Notes: a model not told the origin generated them from the sequence alone. 64,000 bases of DNA from Symbiodinium microadriaticum (GCA_001939145.1 LSRX01000005.1:1318699-1382698); one strand, 5' to 3'. Shown: positions 20,283-31,617, numbered from the stretch's first letter. Translations and numbers: made by a program.

Positions 20283-20374
20283 GACTGTATGGGGCTTCCT
20301 GCGACAACTTAAACGTCTTCCTTGTGCAGCAGATCCGTGCCATCTCAAGGCTGTTCGCCTGCCCGGGTCGAGCT
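20283..20374 (+). CDS. Exon 5' of a family 1 element-intron
   Basis: CCCTAAA repeats and CTGCACAG precede it. The frame reads LYGASCDNLNVFLVQQ, then IRAISRLFACPGRA, ending in phase 0 at GCT|GTAATC. It joins the exon at 20493 in frame once the 118-bp element is removed. Confidence 0.65.
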
Positions 20375-20492
20375 GTAATCTAGGGGCCTAAGTAATTACT
20401 AATACTATGTTGGGGGTTCCTTATTATGAATATAGTATGCTCTACCCCAAGACCCTATTCTAATTAATAAGGCCCCTATAGTATTAGCACAG
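20375..20492 (+). mobile_element. 118-bp intron consisting of a family 1 element
   Basis: The intron runs GTAATCTAGGGGCCTAAG ... AAGGCCCCTATAGTATT, then AGCACAG. The inverted ends AGGGGCCTAAGTAATTAC and CTAATTAATAAGGCCCCT lie within a few bases of the splice sites, so element and intron are essentially the same object. It has no coding capacity. It is the best preserved copy of a family with at least a dozen members in this window. Confidence 0.8.
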
Positions 20493-20594
20493 TGTCGGGT
20501 CCGACTCATCAGTGCTGCCAGTAATGCCTCGCCATATACTGAGGCTTTACTGTACCCCCTGAAACATCTGGGCCAGGCATTCGGGCCCCTGTAG
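20493..20594 (+). CDS. Exon 3' of a family 1 element-intron
   Basis: The frame continues CRVRLISAASNASPYTEALL, then YPLKHLGQAFGPL, to TAG at 20592-20594. A GT donor overlaps the stop, so it is terminal or the stop is intronic. No family recognised. Confidence 0.6.
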   Translation, partial: CRVRLISAASNASPYTEALLYPLKHLGQAFGPL

Positions 20595-21187
20595 TAGTTT
20601 TTCCAACTTAGGGTTTAGGCTTTGGGGTATTGGAGCTTCAAATACGAGCAGCATCACGGGCCCCGTCCTACTTACTTCGTGTCTTTCGAAGCCCGGGTTC
20701 GGGGTTGAAAGTACAGAATGCAGGCTCTACATAAGGGGGCCCTTCAACCTTGAGGTACGGTTTAGACAAGAGCCGAAAGAGGTGCCGGCGCATGGCAGTT
20801 TAGGGTTCAGGGCTTCGATTCAATTAGGAAGGGTTTAAACACGTCAAAACCCCTTTTGCAGTAAGTTGTTTAGGCTTCAGAGGCTTACACTGTGACTCCT
20901 GAGAGCCTTAGGTCCCTAGGGTATGTCATGGGCATGTCGAACTTCCACTACAAACAGGGCCCTTTAGGTATGGAATTGAGTTCGAAAACTGAAAACCCAA
21001 CCCGAGCGCCTTCCAGACTCAACGGGTAGGCGTTCAGACTTCGGGTTGACTAGACATGAGGTGCTGGGCACTTCTTGCATACATCTGGGCGATACGGAGG
21101 AGGCCCTGACAGACAGCAACCCACACAAGATCCACAAGTCCTGGCCATCCATCCATAAACTCCAAACCCCTGAAGCCTTCCCTACAG

Positions 21188-21313
21188 AGCCTCGAACCCG
21201 CTCCCACCCTGGCAAAGGTGGACGGATCTTCGCTATCGCATCTTCGCTGAAATGCAGCAGCAGCACCCAAAGAAAGTCCGAGTGCTCCTTGGCCGCTACT
21301 CTGAAGTTTCGAG
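21188..21313 (+). CDS. Exon of duplicated gene 2, copy A (RWxxLRxRI exon)
   Basis: After CCCTACAG the frame reads ASNPLPPWQRWTDLRYRIF, then AEMQQQHPKKVRVLLGRY and SEVS, ending in phase 2 at AG|GCCCGG (GC donor). It aligns with the exon at 48894-48981 (RWTDLRYRI against RWVNLRHRI), 27.7 kb away. Joined to 21826 it gives ...GRYSEVSRFFYDDFHQN. That pattern recalls the C-terminal part of sulfotransferases (hydrophobic strand, Tyr-Asp/Glu-Asp, then a helix and FMxLP), but this is a weak resemblance and no catalytic P-loop was found. Confidence 0.65.
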
Positions 21314-21692
21314 GCCCGGGGGGGGGGGGGTACGCGCGCAGTGCGCAGTGCAGAAAGCAAGACGTTGTCACTAGTTTTTGGTTGCAGTTTTGGTCGATGC
21401 GGTCGGGGATAAACGCTCTTCAAACAGTAGAAGCAAGCAGGCAATTACTCGATGTGCAGCTTCGTTCACGCAACACCAACCCATGATGCACAGTACTCAA
21501 AGGTACAACTTTTGCTCCATGGTTCTCATCCACATGTCACAAGTCATGGCAGGATAATCTTGCATTGCGTGATACAGCCTATATCATGCCAGACAAACAA
21601 GAAGTTCACAACACATCATGTCTCCCTAAACCCTATAAACCCTAAACCCGAAACCCTAGTTAGTTGACCAAGGGGGTTCAATGAACCCGTAG

Positions 21693-21805
21693 CCCAGAGA
21701 GCCCAATACCCGTTAATTGAGGAATATATACCCTAAATCATAATATGAAGGCCCCTCTATTTTAAGGTATATATTCCTTATTTAAGGGGTACTGGGCTCT
21801 TTGGG
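21693..21805. repeat. Inverted-repeat element, second copy of the AGAGAGCCCAATACC family
   Basis: CCCAGAGAGCCCAATACCCG at the left, GGGGTACTGGGCTCTTTGGG at the right, with inner arms AGGAATATATACCCTAAA and TTTTAAGGTATATATTCC. It lies inside the 21314-21825 GC-AG intron of duplicated gene 2. Confidence 0.8.
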
Positions 21806-21825
21806 AGAGACCTCCCAAGTCGAAG

Positions 21826-21907
21826 GTTCTTCTACGACGACTTCCACCAGAATGCCACGGACACGCTGAACTCTTTGCGTCAGTTCATGCGTCTGCCACA
21901 CGGCCGG
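21826..21907 (+). CDS. Exon of duplicated gene 2, copy A (FFYDDFHQNAT exon)
   Basis: Acceptor GTCGAAG|G; the frame reads FFYDDFHQNATDTLNSL, then RQFMRLPHGR, to a GTTAAAGG donor. Phase fits the exon at 21188-21313 exactly. The partner in copy B is 49623-49686 (DFVNNATSIVRSMARFMGV), with matching DF-x-x-NAT and FM positions, 27.8 kb away. A tentative sulfotransferase-like C-terminal segment; the function is not established. Confidence 0.7.
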
Positions 21908-22794
21908 GTTAAAGGTTTAGGGGTGTGTTTTTGTTTTAGGGTTTATAGGGTTTTAGTTCAATTTATGTGCCCTGCCTTCGATGATCGACAATAATTAGAT
22001 GGGGTTTTGGGGTATTTACAAAGTGGCAGTATACTTACATGGAGACTTCAAGATGATCCACTTGCCTACCCGGTAACATGAACTGGACAACAAAGTCCAA
22101 CCCCCAATAAATAGCATAAGGTCTCCGATCCGACTCTTTCGTTGCTTGGTTTGAGTTTGTGGTGCATACCTTAATTGGTCCACCAGTTTGGTGCTATCAA
22201 CATTCCCATTTCGTCCACTCTGATTCTAGTTTATGGTATAGTCGTGTACACCCCGCAACCCGACATATTCCTATCATTAAGCCTTCTGTGTTTAGGCCCC
22301 TCTGCTTGCCCGAGGTCTTCGCTTGAACTGGATCTGCAGTCCTTGGCATCGGAGGTTGCAAAGCCCAGCATCTGCTTGGCCGGCGCGGTTCTTCCTGAAC
22401 CCGGGCCGTAGTTCAGTTTGTATCTTGTTGTGATTTTAGGGGATGTAAGACTTTTAGGGTGTGGGGTTGGCATGGCTAGCTATATGCCATATGCTTGTGT
22501 AATGAATATCTTTTAATTATTTCATGCGTATGACAAGTTCCGTGTTGCGAAAAATTGGTGAAAGTGCTTTCTGGCAACCCTTGCATGACTACGTCTGGTG
22601 GTCTTCGTTGATTGTGCTTCTGTGTTCTTGGTTTAGTGCAGTTCAATCTGGACTTATTGATGCTCATATATCGTCTCAAGTCCCAATTGTTGGCCTCGAG
22701 GCTCAGACATAAAGCCTCAGACGCCAAAGCCAAAAGGCCCCCGAAGCCCTGAACCCCCAAACAACTCCCAATGCGCAAACCCCAAGTCCTGAAC

Positions 22795-22872
22795 CGTGTC
22801 AACTTGTCGTGGGCCTTGTCCGCCTGTTGCGAGTCTGAGAGTCGAAACTCCAACGTGACCTGGATTATAAAG
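22795..22872 (+). CDS. Exon 5' of a GA-donor element-intron
   Basis: The frame LNRVNLSWALSACCESESR, then NSNVTWIIK runs into family 1 sequence at AAG|GAAGCC. A GA donor is required for the phase-0 join to 22997. It overlaps a dispersed short repeat (GTCCGCCTGTTGCGAG). The start is not defined. Confidence 0.45.
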
Positions 22873-22996
22873 GAAGCCTAAATGATTACCAGTATTATTC
22901 CCTAGGGTTTCCCTTAATACAAGTATACTGTAAAGGAGCCCAAAACCCTATTCTAGTTATTCAGGCCCCTACATTACACCGAAAGCCTACACCGAG
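22873..22996 (+). mobile_element. 124-bp family 1 element acting as a GA-AG intron
   Basis: 5' GAAGCCTAAATGATTACC, middle AAGGAGCCCAAAACCC, 3' TTATTCAGGCCCCTACATTA and CACCGAG. The frame is open across the junction only if the donor is GA. GA donors are known in dinoflagellates. Confidence 0.65.
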
Positions 22997-23059
22997 GGCT
23001 ACTTTGCGGCTTCACTGGCCCGGATTATGAAACAGGAGCCGGCGTTGCACGTTGCTTAG
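22997..23059 (+). CDS. Probable terminal exon after a family 1 intron
   Basis: It reads GYFAASLARIMKQEPALHVA and TAG at 23057-23059. TTTAGGG repeats follow. No family recognised. Confidence 0.55.
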   Translation, partial: GYFAASLARIMKQEPALHVA

Positions 23060-23389
23060 GGATTTAGGGTTTAGGACGGCTTGTTTTTTGTAGGGTCCCT
23101 GCATGCAGAAGCTGAGCCTTTAGTCGTATACTCTGAAACCGCAAACCTAAACCCTAGACCCTCTGCATAAGCCAAAAAACCCCTAGGCCTAAATCCGAAA
23201 CCCGACAATAGGCCTCGCCCTGGAGGCTTAACCTGATGATTCCCATTGGCGGAACAGCGAACCGGAACTGGAGGCCTGCTCTTCAATCTTTAAAAACGAA
23301 CACATCGGGGCCTTCAAATGTTCACCTATACTGTAGCCCATACTGCTCTATAGAATTCCCGGTTGCAACTATAGTGATCTCAATAGGGT

Positions 23390-23475
23390 TTCTGACATAG
23401 TTACCAATGCTAGTCTTTAGGGTTCCGTAGTCTAGAAGACCTCAAAACAATGCCTTAACTATGCAGGCCCTCTAC
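23390..23475 (+). mobile_element. Degenerate family 1 element
   Basis: TGACATAGTTACCAATGC, TTTAGGGTTCCGTAGTC, AAGACCTCAAAACAATGC, ACTATGCAGGCCC follow the family 1 order, with divergence. No flanking exons were recognised. Confidence 0.5.
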
Positions 23476-23894
23476 ACCTAAGGCCATCTCCTCAACCTGA
23501 CAATCCGGACAGGAGCTGTCCGCGGAACTGGCGGACCCTTGGCTTGCATACGCTTGGGAGTTTCGGGTTTTGGAGTTTTAGGCGGCGAGAGCATAGGGGT
23601 TGACATGCCTGAATGATGGCTTGTCGGTGCTTGTCTTTTACGTAGGTTTAGTGGTAGCTTCAGTGTTGGTTAGCGTCAGTGTGGTTTTCTTTGTTCTGGT
23701 CTTGGGAGCCTTGTGGCCCTGTGGCCTTTTTGGATTTGGGTGCTTCGGGGATTGTAGCTTGCGGGTTCCAGGGGATCGAATTGGGTGTTAGCCGGTTAGC
23801 GATCGGAACTTTGCGGACACTTCATTCCAGATGTTCAGATCGACACATGAGTCGTGCGCCAGACTTGATGTGAATCTTGCCGAGCTTTGCTATA

Positions 23895-24075
23895 CGTACA
23901 TACATACATACATACATACATACATACGTACATACATACATACATATATGCATATATACATATATACATATATACATATATACATATATACACATATACA
24001 CATATACATATACATATATAAATAAATAATAAACAAATAAATAAATAAATATATATATATATATATTCATTTATT
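23895..24075. repeat. CATA/TATACA microsatellite with TA end
   Basis: Long run of ACATACAT, then ATATACAT, then AAAT and TA repeats. A related CATA/TA cluster lies at 24579-24662. Confidence 0.95.
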
Positions 24076-24622
24076 TATATATTGTGTAGACGCAAGTGTG
24101 TACACCTGTGTACAAGTTACATATGCGGAAGTCTTTATTCAATAAGTTTTCTCCTTTCAATATATGTATAAATATACATCGATATGTGTGCCTATCTGTG
24201 TGCCTATCCTTTTGCTTATACGATTAACTTGTCTGAGCGACAAACCAGAGACATCCGTGACGACGGCGTGAAGAGAAGATTCCCCTAGCTTGCCAGCTGC
24301 TGGGAAGGAAGGAAAAGCCAACCACGAATTGGGGTTTAGGGACCTGACGCTTCGAGTACCTGTGAGAGGGAGAGGGACTTAGGGTTTCGGAAGCTTTAGG
24401 ATTCAGTGTTTAGGGAGTTCAGGCTTGACGTTTCGGATGCCTGGGGGAGAGAGGGTTTAGGGTTCAAGGGTTTGGGGTTTAAGGTTTAGGGCTTTCACAA
24501 AGGGTTGCTTTGGGTTCAGGGGTCCGAGTGCACAAGTGTTTAGACTTTAGCAAACCAAGCTCCTAACAGGCATCTTGCGTACATACATACACACATATAT
24601 ATGTAATATGTATGTATGTATG

Positions 24623-24655
<33 letters not shown>

Positions 24656-24968
24656 CATGTTTATTTATTTGTGTATATAGATATACACACATATGTCTGT
24701 ATGTAGTGTACCTAAGAGTGGTCATAGCCTGAGGATCGATGGCTCGCGCTTTGTCCTTCGACTTGGCCAATGGGCTGCCCACTAGGCTCCCAGCTGAACC
24801 GATCCTCGGATTTTTTGGTTCAAGCTTTTTTTTTGGTACTATGGGACTTTATAGTAGGGTAACCTGAAGGGCTCGTTCAAGCTGTTGTCTTTTTGTGTGT
24901 TCGTTTGTGGTTTAACTTGAGGTTTTTTGTGCATGATGAGTTTCCTGCTTGATGGCTTTGGGATGTAG

Positions 24969-25120
24969 ATGGTTCATTCAGATCTAGCAGGGCTCTCAGG
25001 GGGGTTGGCGGGGTTGGGTGTCTCTGCCGATCTACACTTCTTAGTTTCAGTAGTTTCGACGTGGTGTATCGCGTGTCCTTGTTGGGGGTTTCCTCCCATG
25101 CCTTTTTTTCGGAAAGTGTG
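24969..25120 (+). CDS. Exon 5' of a palindromic element-intron
   Basis: From ATG 24969 the frame reads MVHSDLAGLSGGLAGLG, then VSADLHFLVSVVSTWCIAC and PCWGFPPMPFFRKVW, ending in phase 2 at TG|GTCTCTCC. The join to 25216 gives ...FFRKVW-WNIAFDGRHLW. The 3' half is the more convincing part, so the exon may start at an acceptor near 25045. Confidence 0.5.
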
Positions 25121-25215
25121 GTCTCTCCCTAACCCCCCAGGTACCTACTATATAGGGCCCTAGGGGCTCTAGTACCTTATATAGTAGGTACCTGGGGGGT
25201 TAGGGTCTGCCCAAG
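25121..25215 (+). mobile_element. 95-bp intron that is a near-perfect palindrome
   Basis: Arms CCCTAACCCCCCAGGTACC and its reverse complement, extended by TACTATATA on both sides, enclose a core around GGGCCCTAGGGGC. GT lies six bases before the left arm and AG nine bases after the right arm. The frame is open across the join in phase 2. Confidence 0.75.
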
Positions 25216-25303
25216 GTGGAACATCGCCTTTGATGGGCGACACCTGTGGAAAGAGAGTACACCGATGTCCCGAGTTGTGCCATCGACTCTTGGCTGCTTG
25301 AAG
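25216..25303 (+). CDS. Probable internal exon, unknown protein
   Basis: Acceptor GCCCAAG|G; the frame reads WNIAFDGRHLWKESTPMS, then RVVPSTLGCLK, to a GTTACT donor. One alternative frame is also open. No family recognised. Confidence 0.6.
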
Positions 25304-25921
25304 GTTACTATTTCAGGCCACAGCCAAGCTACTACATCTAGAGTAGCCTATAGTTATGTGCGTTAACAAGGCCTTTCCATACTTAGATTTTAGGATCATA
25401 GTTCCTTTTTCCTTACATTGGGAGACCCTGGCCTCTTTCCAAGTCCAAACCCCCAAGCGCCACTTGGGGACTTCGAACTTGTTCCGGCCGTGCGTAGGAG
25501 GCTATCTTTCTTGATGTCGCGTCGAAGTTCGAGAAAGCCTTTGGGCCTTATGATGTGGAACAAAGCATACGCACAAAGAGGGAAGTGCCAGGGCTTCAAG
25601 ATTGTGGTGTCGGATGCAGGAAGGTTTCGATGGCTGACCTGTAGCGACTGTAGCGATGAATGCACGGAAGGATCCCCTTCAAGCTTGAAGACCCTAAACC
25701 CTAAACCCTAAACCCTAAGACAGAGCAAGCAAACAACTCCTTTCACGACGTCTGGGAACTAAAATTCACCCAGCAACCACTACGACACCTTCGACTGAGC
25801 CCTCGTAGAGCCTGTGAAGAACTAATTACTTTGATTTTGTAGAACATTGCAGAATCCAACATTCTCCGACCAGACAGCATTCACAGATTTCAACCTAACT
25901 CTCCAAATCTCTGTTTGATCA

Positions 25922-26105
25922 GGAAGTGCTGGATTTTCGAAAACACATCATCCGAGAAAGTTGCCGGTGGATCCGAAAGCAAGCATTAAGAGTTAGACCG
26001 TGTAGCAACCGGGTTGTAAGCTTTTGCGAGGTTCACGGCTACAGTAAACCCGAAATCATTACCCACAACGGCCTTTGTGTTCATCGACTCGACAGGATTG
26101 CAGGT
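25922..26105 (+). CDS. Probable exon, unknown protein
   Basis: After TTGATCAG the frame reads EVLDFRKHIIRESCRWIRKQ, then RVRPCSNRVVSFCEVHGYS and KPEIITHNGLCVHRLDRIAG, ending before a GTACCA donor. The rest of the open frame to 26198 is less convincing. No family recognised. Confidence 0.45.
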
Positions 26106-26724
26106 ACCACCCTTCTGCGCCTCCATGGCTTCCGGACTCCTGCCACCAAAGCCTTGTCGCACGGACTGGGCCTCGGTGTTTGGAGGCTAAGGATTTAGGC
26201 TGTCGGGGTTTGGGTTTCGGGTTTGGTTTTGGGAAAGCTTTCAGATTCTTTCGGTATATAAAAAAACCCCCCCTTGGGGTGTTGGCGTTGTTCTTGGTAT
26301 GTCACTGGGTTGCTGTTGTTATGTGCATGTACCAAGCCTCTGGAGCGCTCCCCATCTATGGAGAACAGATTGCTGCAGGCTTGAAGGTTGGGGGATGAGG
26401 TTAGGGGTTTAGGGTTTTAGGGTTTAGGGTTAATGATAAGGTGTTAAGTTTCGAGTGTGGGTTTCGGTTTATCTTGCAAACCGGGTTTTGGTTCGACTGT
26501 CATGAGTCTATGGCCCCGGGGAGTTAAGGGCGAGTAGGATTCAAGGTTGGCGGAGGGGTAAACTGACAAAGGTGCCAGAGCAGCCATTAGACCATCTGAT
26601 ATAGCTTTTGTACATAAAGTCCCAAACCTGTGCAAGTAGTTTTGGCTAGTCAATTACCAGCGCAGTAGACTCGTCATGAAGCTGTGAATGCCCACCAGGC
26701 TACGTCACCCTCATGATACGAGCC

Positions 26725-26940
26725 CTGCAAATTTCACCCTAAACCCTATAAACCCTAAAACCCTAAACCCTAAACCCAAAGCCCCTAAAGCCCTAAACCC
26801 CAAGCCGTGGACCTCTACAGCAACACCTGCAAAGCCGCGACAGGACAAGGCCGGGCTGGACTGGCCCCTTGACATCACTTTCACGTATTGAACAATACAG
26901 GAATTCGGGTTTAGGGTTTAGGGTTTAGGGTAGGAGTTCG
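26725..26940. repeat. Telomere-like tracts in opposite orientation flanking a possible exon
   Basis: CCCTAAA repeats at 26735-26800 precede a short coding-like stretch (AVDLYSNTCKAATGQGRAGL, about 26803-26865), and TTTAGGG repeats at 26907-26935 follow it. This is a clear example of the polarity seen around exons. Confidence 0.7.
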
Positions 26941-27044
26941 GGTACACCTCTTGTTTCTTCGGGTAGCGAAAGTAAAGCTAAGTAAAGTTAAGCTTGGAAA
27001 ATTTCGGCATGAAGGTCCATGCACCTAGTCTTTGCACTGCAGGC

Positions 27045-27190
27045 ACCGTGCATCCTGCAAAGCGCAAAAACCTCCGCGCACAAGCGCACACGTGTTGTCT
27101 GCATGGCTTCAGAGGACAGCACTGTTGAAGCTTACAGGCTGAGGGCCTTGGCCATCTGCATGTACGGTTTCAATTCAATTCTCCAGGGGC
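27045..27190 (+). CDS. Possible exon, unknown protein
   Basis: After CACTGCAG|G the frame reads KTSAHKRTRVVCMASED, then STVEAYRLRALAICMYGFNS and ILQGRL, followed by TTTAGG sequence. No family recognised. Confidence 0.4.
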
Positions 27191-27412
27191 GGCTCAGGGT
27201 TTAGGATCCCAAAACCATGGGCCCTAAAGCTGAAGCTTACACTCGCAAGTCTATGTCCTATACCTGAACTCTACACTCTCTAACTGGACCTGAACCTTCA
27301 ACTCTGAACCCTGCATCCACTTCTTGCGGCTCGGAAAGAGACGCCCACAAAAAGCGAGAAGCCCTCGACATTTCTTTAATATGTACCCTGAAACGCTATT
27401 CTGCTGATTTAG

Positions 27413-27557
27413 GCTCCCGTACTTGGTGTACCATCCGCCCAAGAAGCCCTTCGACTCACAATCCACAGATGGTCCGAAGCACAGAAGCCCAAAAGTTCCG
27501 AATGAGACCGAAATCCCGAAATCACTCCAGACTGAAAGCCTGAGCATACCAGTAGAG
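27413..27557 (+). CDS. Probable internal exon, unknown protein
   Basis: Acceptor TGATTTAG|G; 48 codons including LPYLVYHPPKKPFDSQSTDG, KHRSPKVPNETEIPKSLQTE and SLSIPVE, ending GAG|GTCTGACT. The donor is the first two bases of a family 1 element. It is the longest isolated exon with good sites; Pro/Ser/Lys-rich, possibly a disordered linker. Confidence 0.65.
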
Positions 27558-27605
27558 GTCTGACTAAGTACCAGTACTATCCTTTAGGGTTCCCTTTTTC
27601 TGGCT
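27558..27605 (+). mobile_element. Family 1 element (5' part) at an intron start
   Basis: GTCTGACTAAGTACCAGTAC, then TATCCTTTAGGGTTCCC, starting exactly at the donor of the preceding exon. The 3' half is not recognisable here; a separate copy follows at 27690. Confidence 0.6.
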
Positions 27606-27689
27606 GTGCTAAGATAAGCCTCCCGGTAAGCCTGTTGGAGTCATGCAAGCTCCTTTAGGAATTCCAAAGCCCCGAAACACCCCCTAATA

Positions 27690-27792
27690 AAGGACCCTAA
27701 ATGCATCACCAATGCTGTGTTGGGTGTTCTTTACTATCCCTACCGTCTAATATACCCCCAAAAGACCCTATTCTAATTATGACGGCCCTTAG
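27690..27792 (+). mobile_element. Family 1 introner-like element
   Basis: AGGACCCTAAATGCATCACC, then AATGCTGTGTTGGGTGTTC, with the 3' end AAAGACCCTATTCTAATTAT and GACGGCCCTTAG. It lies between two coding regions, with no identified flanking exon. Confidence 0.6.
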
Positions 27793-28947
27793 ATCAAACC
27801 CGAGACTCCAGATGCCCACGCCCCCACTAACCCCAACCCACCGACGAACCCCAAGCTTTAATCCCAGAGTTTAGGGTTCTGGGGTTTGTATGTTTTAGGG
27901 ATCAGGATTTAGGGTTTAGGGTCTAGGCGATGTGAGAGTAGTGAGTTTGAAGCCCTTGGGTTGTTAGAGCACCGCTGCCGCACCTAGGATGGATCATATG
28001 CTTCCCAATACGGTCCCTTGGCATGTAGGCTTTCAGGGTTCCTCGGCCGAGGCAGAGGGTGCCGGGTGTGTGGTTTTCGGAGCATTTCCGAGGTTGCTAT
28101 CGGGGTTATCATAGGGTTACTACAAGGGTTCTACAAGGCTTCTAAAAAGGGTTGCCTGATTGTTGCTTTTCATGTGCACGTGGTTTGAGAGTGATTGGTT
28201 GTGCGTTGCGTCTGCGATGTAGTTAAGTGTACCTCGAGAGGGCAATTTTAGGGGCTTTTCGTCGCTCATAAACACAGGGTGTCCAAGTCTTGGGTGGGCC
28301 AGTAAGTCAAGAATTCGGATTAATCTACGAACTTCTCGTTTGCCAGGGCCACTGATGGGCTTCCTTGGCAAATTCCCCCCCCCCCCCAAGCCTGAATTCT
28401 TGCTGTAAACTCGATTCCGCACATCAGCTGTTGCGAGCTTCGGCGCCCGAATCCCTCGAAATCAGATTTTGGGGGTTCTAAGTTGAAGGGTTGATTGTCG
28501 GGGTGAATGTAAGGCTTGAAAAGCTGGAACTGGATTCCGCGTACAGTCTCTGCAGAGTCATACCAGAATGTACCCGAAGCCTTATGTATTAATTCTAATT
28601 CAAATGACTGGGCCCCATAGGGTGTTTATGGACCCGAAAACCTACACCCATGTAGAAAGGCATATGGCGCTTATAGACCCAGGGGCGGCCGAGAGTCGCC
28701 GCCTGCCCAAAGATATTCGCGGAGTTGTCTAGGCCCTGAACCTACGAACCCCAGACCCCAATCGTTGACTACAAGAAATCCGAAAGCCCATAAACCCCAC
28801 ACTTAAGCCCTAAACCCTTAAGAGTCAAAGCTACAAAACAAGCCCTAAACCTTTAATCCCTTAATCCCTAAGGCTTTTGTCCGCACCCCTTTATCTCAAC
28901 GCCAGACCCTGCACCCCATTTTGCCTCAGCCCCCTTTCTTCGACGAG

Positions 28948-31553
28948 GAAAGCCGCGGTGTCATGCACACCTACTTTCAACCCATCAGCTCGAGCGGGAG
29001 TTCCGAGCCTAGGCCAAACACTTTCGGGGCAGATGGGTAGCCGTGTACATTGGGTTTCTCTGGGGCAGATTGCTTTGGGTTTGGGGATTCGGGCTCAAGA
29101 AAGTTAAAGGTAGCTAGCTTTTCAGGTATTTGGGTCTTGGGTGTCGGATTTATGGGTTTGCTTCTTGGGCTTTTCAGCCCCACGAACGTCAAGCTAATTG
29201 GGTATAATACTGTTGATATAATCCTGCATTACCTTAAGGACCCTAAAGAGTAGGCTAATGCAGGGTTTATATCATCAACCGTATATAGTGCTTTGTGTAC
29301 TGCTTGTCCTAAGCTCGGCGCCTCGTCAACCTAGAAGTTGTTTGTTCGAGCGGCGACATCTTCCCACGAGGTTTGGCAGGAACGGTGAATTATGGCTCCA
29401 AGAAAACAACCTGGAATTTATAAATGCCAAGCCCTATTCTAGATTCTAGATACTGAATTGCTTAAGCGACCTCCGTGAATCCCTGAAGCTGAATGCACCA
29501 GAATTTCGGAGTCAGGCGTCAGGATTTCGTCGGGGGGGTTTATGCAGGTGCCTCGGTTTGATGGTGGCGTGGTGCAAGCAGTTGCTTTCGTTAAGTGGGT
29601 GGAGTTAGATATCCTGATCTCGAACAGGGATTTGCTACTTCCAGGTCACGCTCATGGAGACCTATTCTGAAGCAAAGCTTACCGGAAGCTTTCTGAACCT
29701 GGCCCTCCCACCAACCTAAACCCTCAAACCCTAAACCCTGTATGGTATCGCCTCTCATTCCTGGGTCAAGTTGTCTGTTCACAGGCCGCCGTCCCGACCT
29801 GAAGCTGTCCCAGCATGCTTGAGTGGGGTTTAGGGATTAGGCTCCAGGGTTCAGGGCCTAATGAGAGTGCATCATGTGTCTTCAGCCTTATAAACCCTAA
29901 ACCTGGGCCCTATACGGTTTTAACCCCGCCCTCCATCCGAAGCAGTAGCGACTTATCCCCGTTTAGACTGTCAGCGATCTCCCCTAGACTCTGCGGGATA
30001 CAGCCGGCATAGTTGTATAGCATCTTCTGAGCAGCGGAAGTCGCTCAACTAGCTAGCATGTGCACAACATGTCTGTTAGGACCTAGGACTGGCGATACTT
30101 CTGTTACAGCAGTTGTAGTTGTAGTAGGGGAGAGCCGTGATTCTCACGCCGGTCGCTATTGGTTTTTCACTTATCCGGCCTATAGCGACATATGCCTCGC
30201 CCGGATTGTCCGAGTTGTGAGCATCGGTACCGGCTTATGCTGAGGACCCTTGGGGCAGGTACTTTGTAAGCAGACTGAAATATTTATACTATTCCTATTC
30301 CCTACCTGCATAGTCCTCGCCGTAGAAATTCCTCATGACAGCCCCAGGAGTTACTATGTTTGGTTATTTGGCTAATTAGGGGTTTGTTTGTCGCGGACTC
30401 CTAGAACAAGAACAGAGGGGGTTGCAGTTCGCTAGATTGTGCTTTTTGCCCTGTCCCCTGAACCCATCAAGCCACGAGCAAGGAAGCCTACCCGACGAGT
30501 CTTGGCAAAAGAGTCCTTGAAGTTCAGAGATCCGTGGAGCGCTGGCGTCTTCAGAAAGTTTGGCGTACGAGGTTGGAGGATTTTGGTGGTTTAGAGCTCA
30601 AGGCCATGCGACTTGCAAGTGGGGTCATGGGTTGAACTAGTGTCGATGGTTCAGAATTGGATTCAAGGGTGGGTTTGCGCCCTGCTAAGCCCTAGACTTG
30701 ACCCTAAACTCTAGGCCCTAAGCCCTCCCCGAGTCTAAACGTCTAAACCTGAAAATCTACGGAGCCTTGCTTGCCTTGTGCGAGACTGAGAGTCGAAGCC
30801 CGAAATCCCAAAATCTGAGCCAACCCTGAAATTCAAAGCCCTCTAGGGCCCTAAACCTGAAATCCAAGACTCCAACATCTGAGTGAGCCCCTGAATTTCA
30901 GAACCATCCTTCCTGCAACCGTTCATTCAGCTTCGCTTTCTCTGCCTTCCTGACCCGGCCCTGCGGCCTCAACATCGAAGCCCGAACAAGCAGGGTTGGG
31001 GGTTTGAGGGTTCAGGGCTCATAGGGTTAAATAGTGACTCAACACCTCTGAAAGGCTATTATTCTACACACTTTCGGGGTCCAGGTGCGCAGGCGGATGC
31101 AATAAATAGCAGAGCTTCAACAAATAATGATAATGAAATACCCTCAAATGCAAGCTACACCTGTGATCATTACGAGAAGCATCATCTGTTTTGGAATCCT
31201 TTCAGTTACCAATCAAACAATCTTGAGGCGCACCCAACCTGAAAAGAGCAATGGCTTGAATCGTAAGCCAGCACCCAGGCCCAAAACCCCCAAAGCAGAA
31301 AAGAGCGCCTGGCAAAATATTCGCTCTAGAAGCTTGAATGGTGGGTTTTTGGTCGGATATGCCCTAAATCCCAAGGCAACAAGACTTGCTATGGTTATCA
31401 CCACAAAGAGTACGACTAAGGTCCCTAATTTATAAAATTTGTGCCCCCTGCGGAGCAGTCTCAGGTTGGCCGCCTGGCGCTATGCCTGGGAGCGTGCCGG
31501 ATGGATCCTGGTCCTCATCCAAGGGTTTAGGGCAGTTTAGGGTTCAGGGACCC

Positions 31554-31617
<64 letters not shown>

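Noticed and set aside
20964-21444. 135-136 codon frames on the - strand
   Set aside because: They overlap the 21188-21313 + strand exon, which has splice sites and a paralogue.
21826-21907. Firm sulfotransferase assignment
   Set aside because: Only a short C-terminal-like pattern is visible; the nucleotide-binding P-loop and the middle motif were not found, so the gene is left as unknown, sulfotransferase-like at most.
24790-24830. Dinoflagellate spliced-leader remnant (TTTTTTGGTTCAAG)
   Set aside because: It shares only part of the known leader's TTTTGGCTCAAG end, with a mismatch in the core and nothing matching upstream; no relic arrays were seen.
28120-28422. 100-codon frame on the - strand (KREVRRIRILDLLAHPRL-like)
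   Set aside because: It looks somewhat protein-like, but it would be the only - strand gene and has no clear splice or start context; not called.
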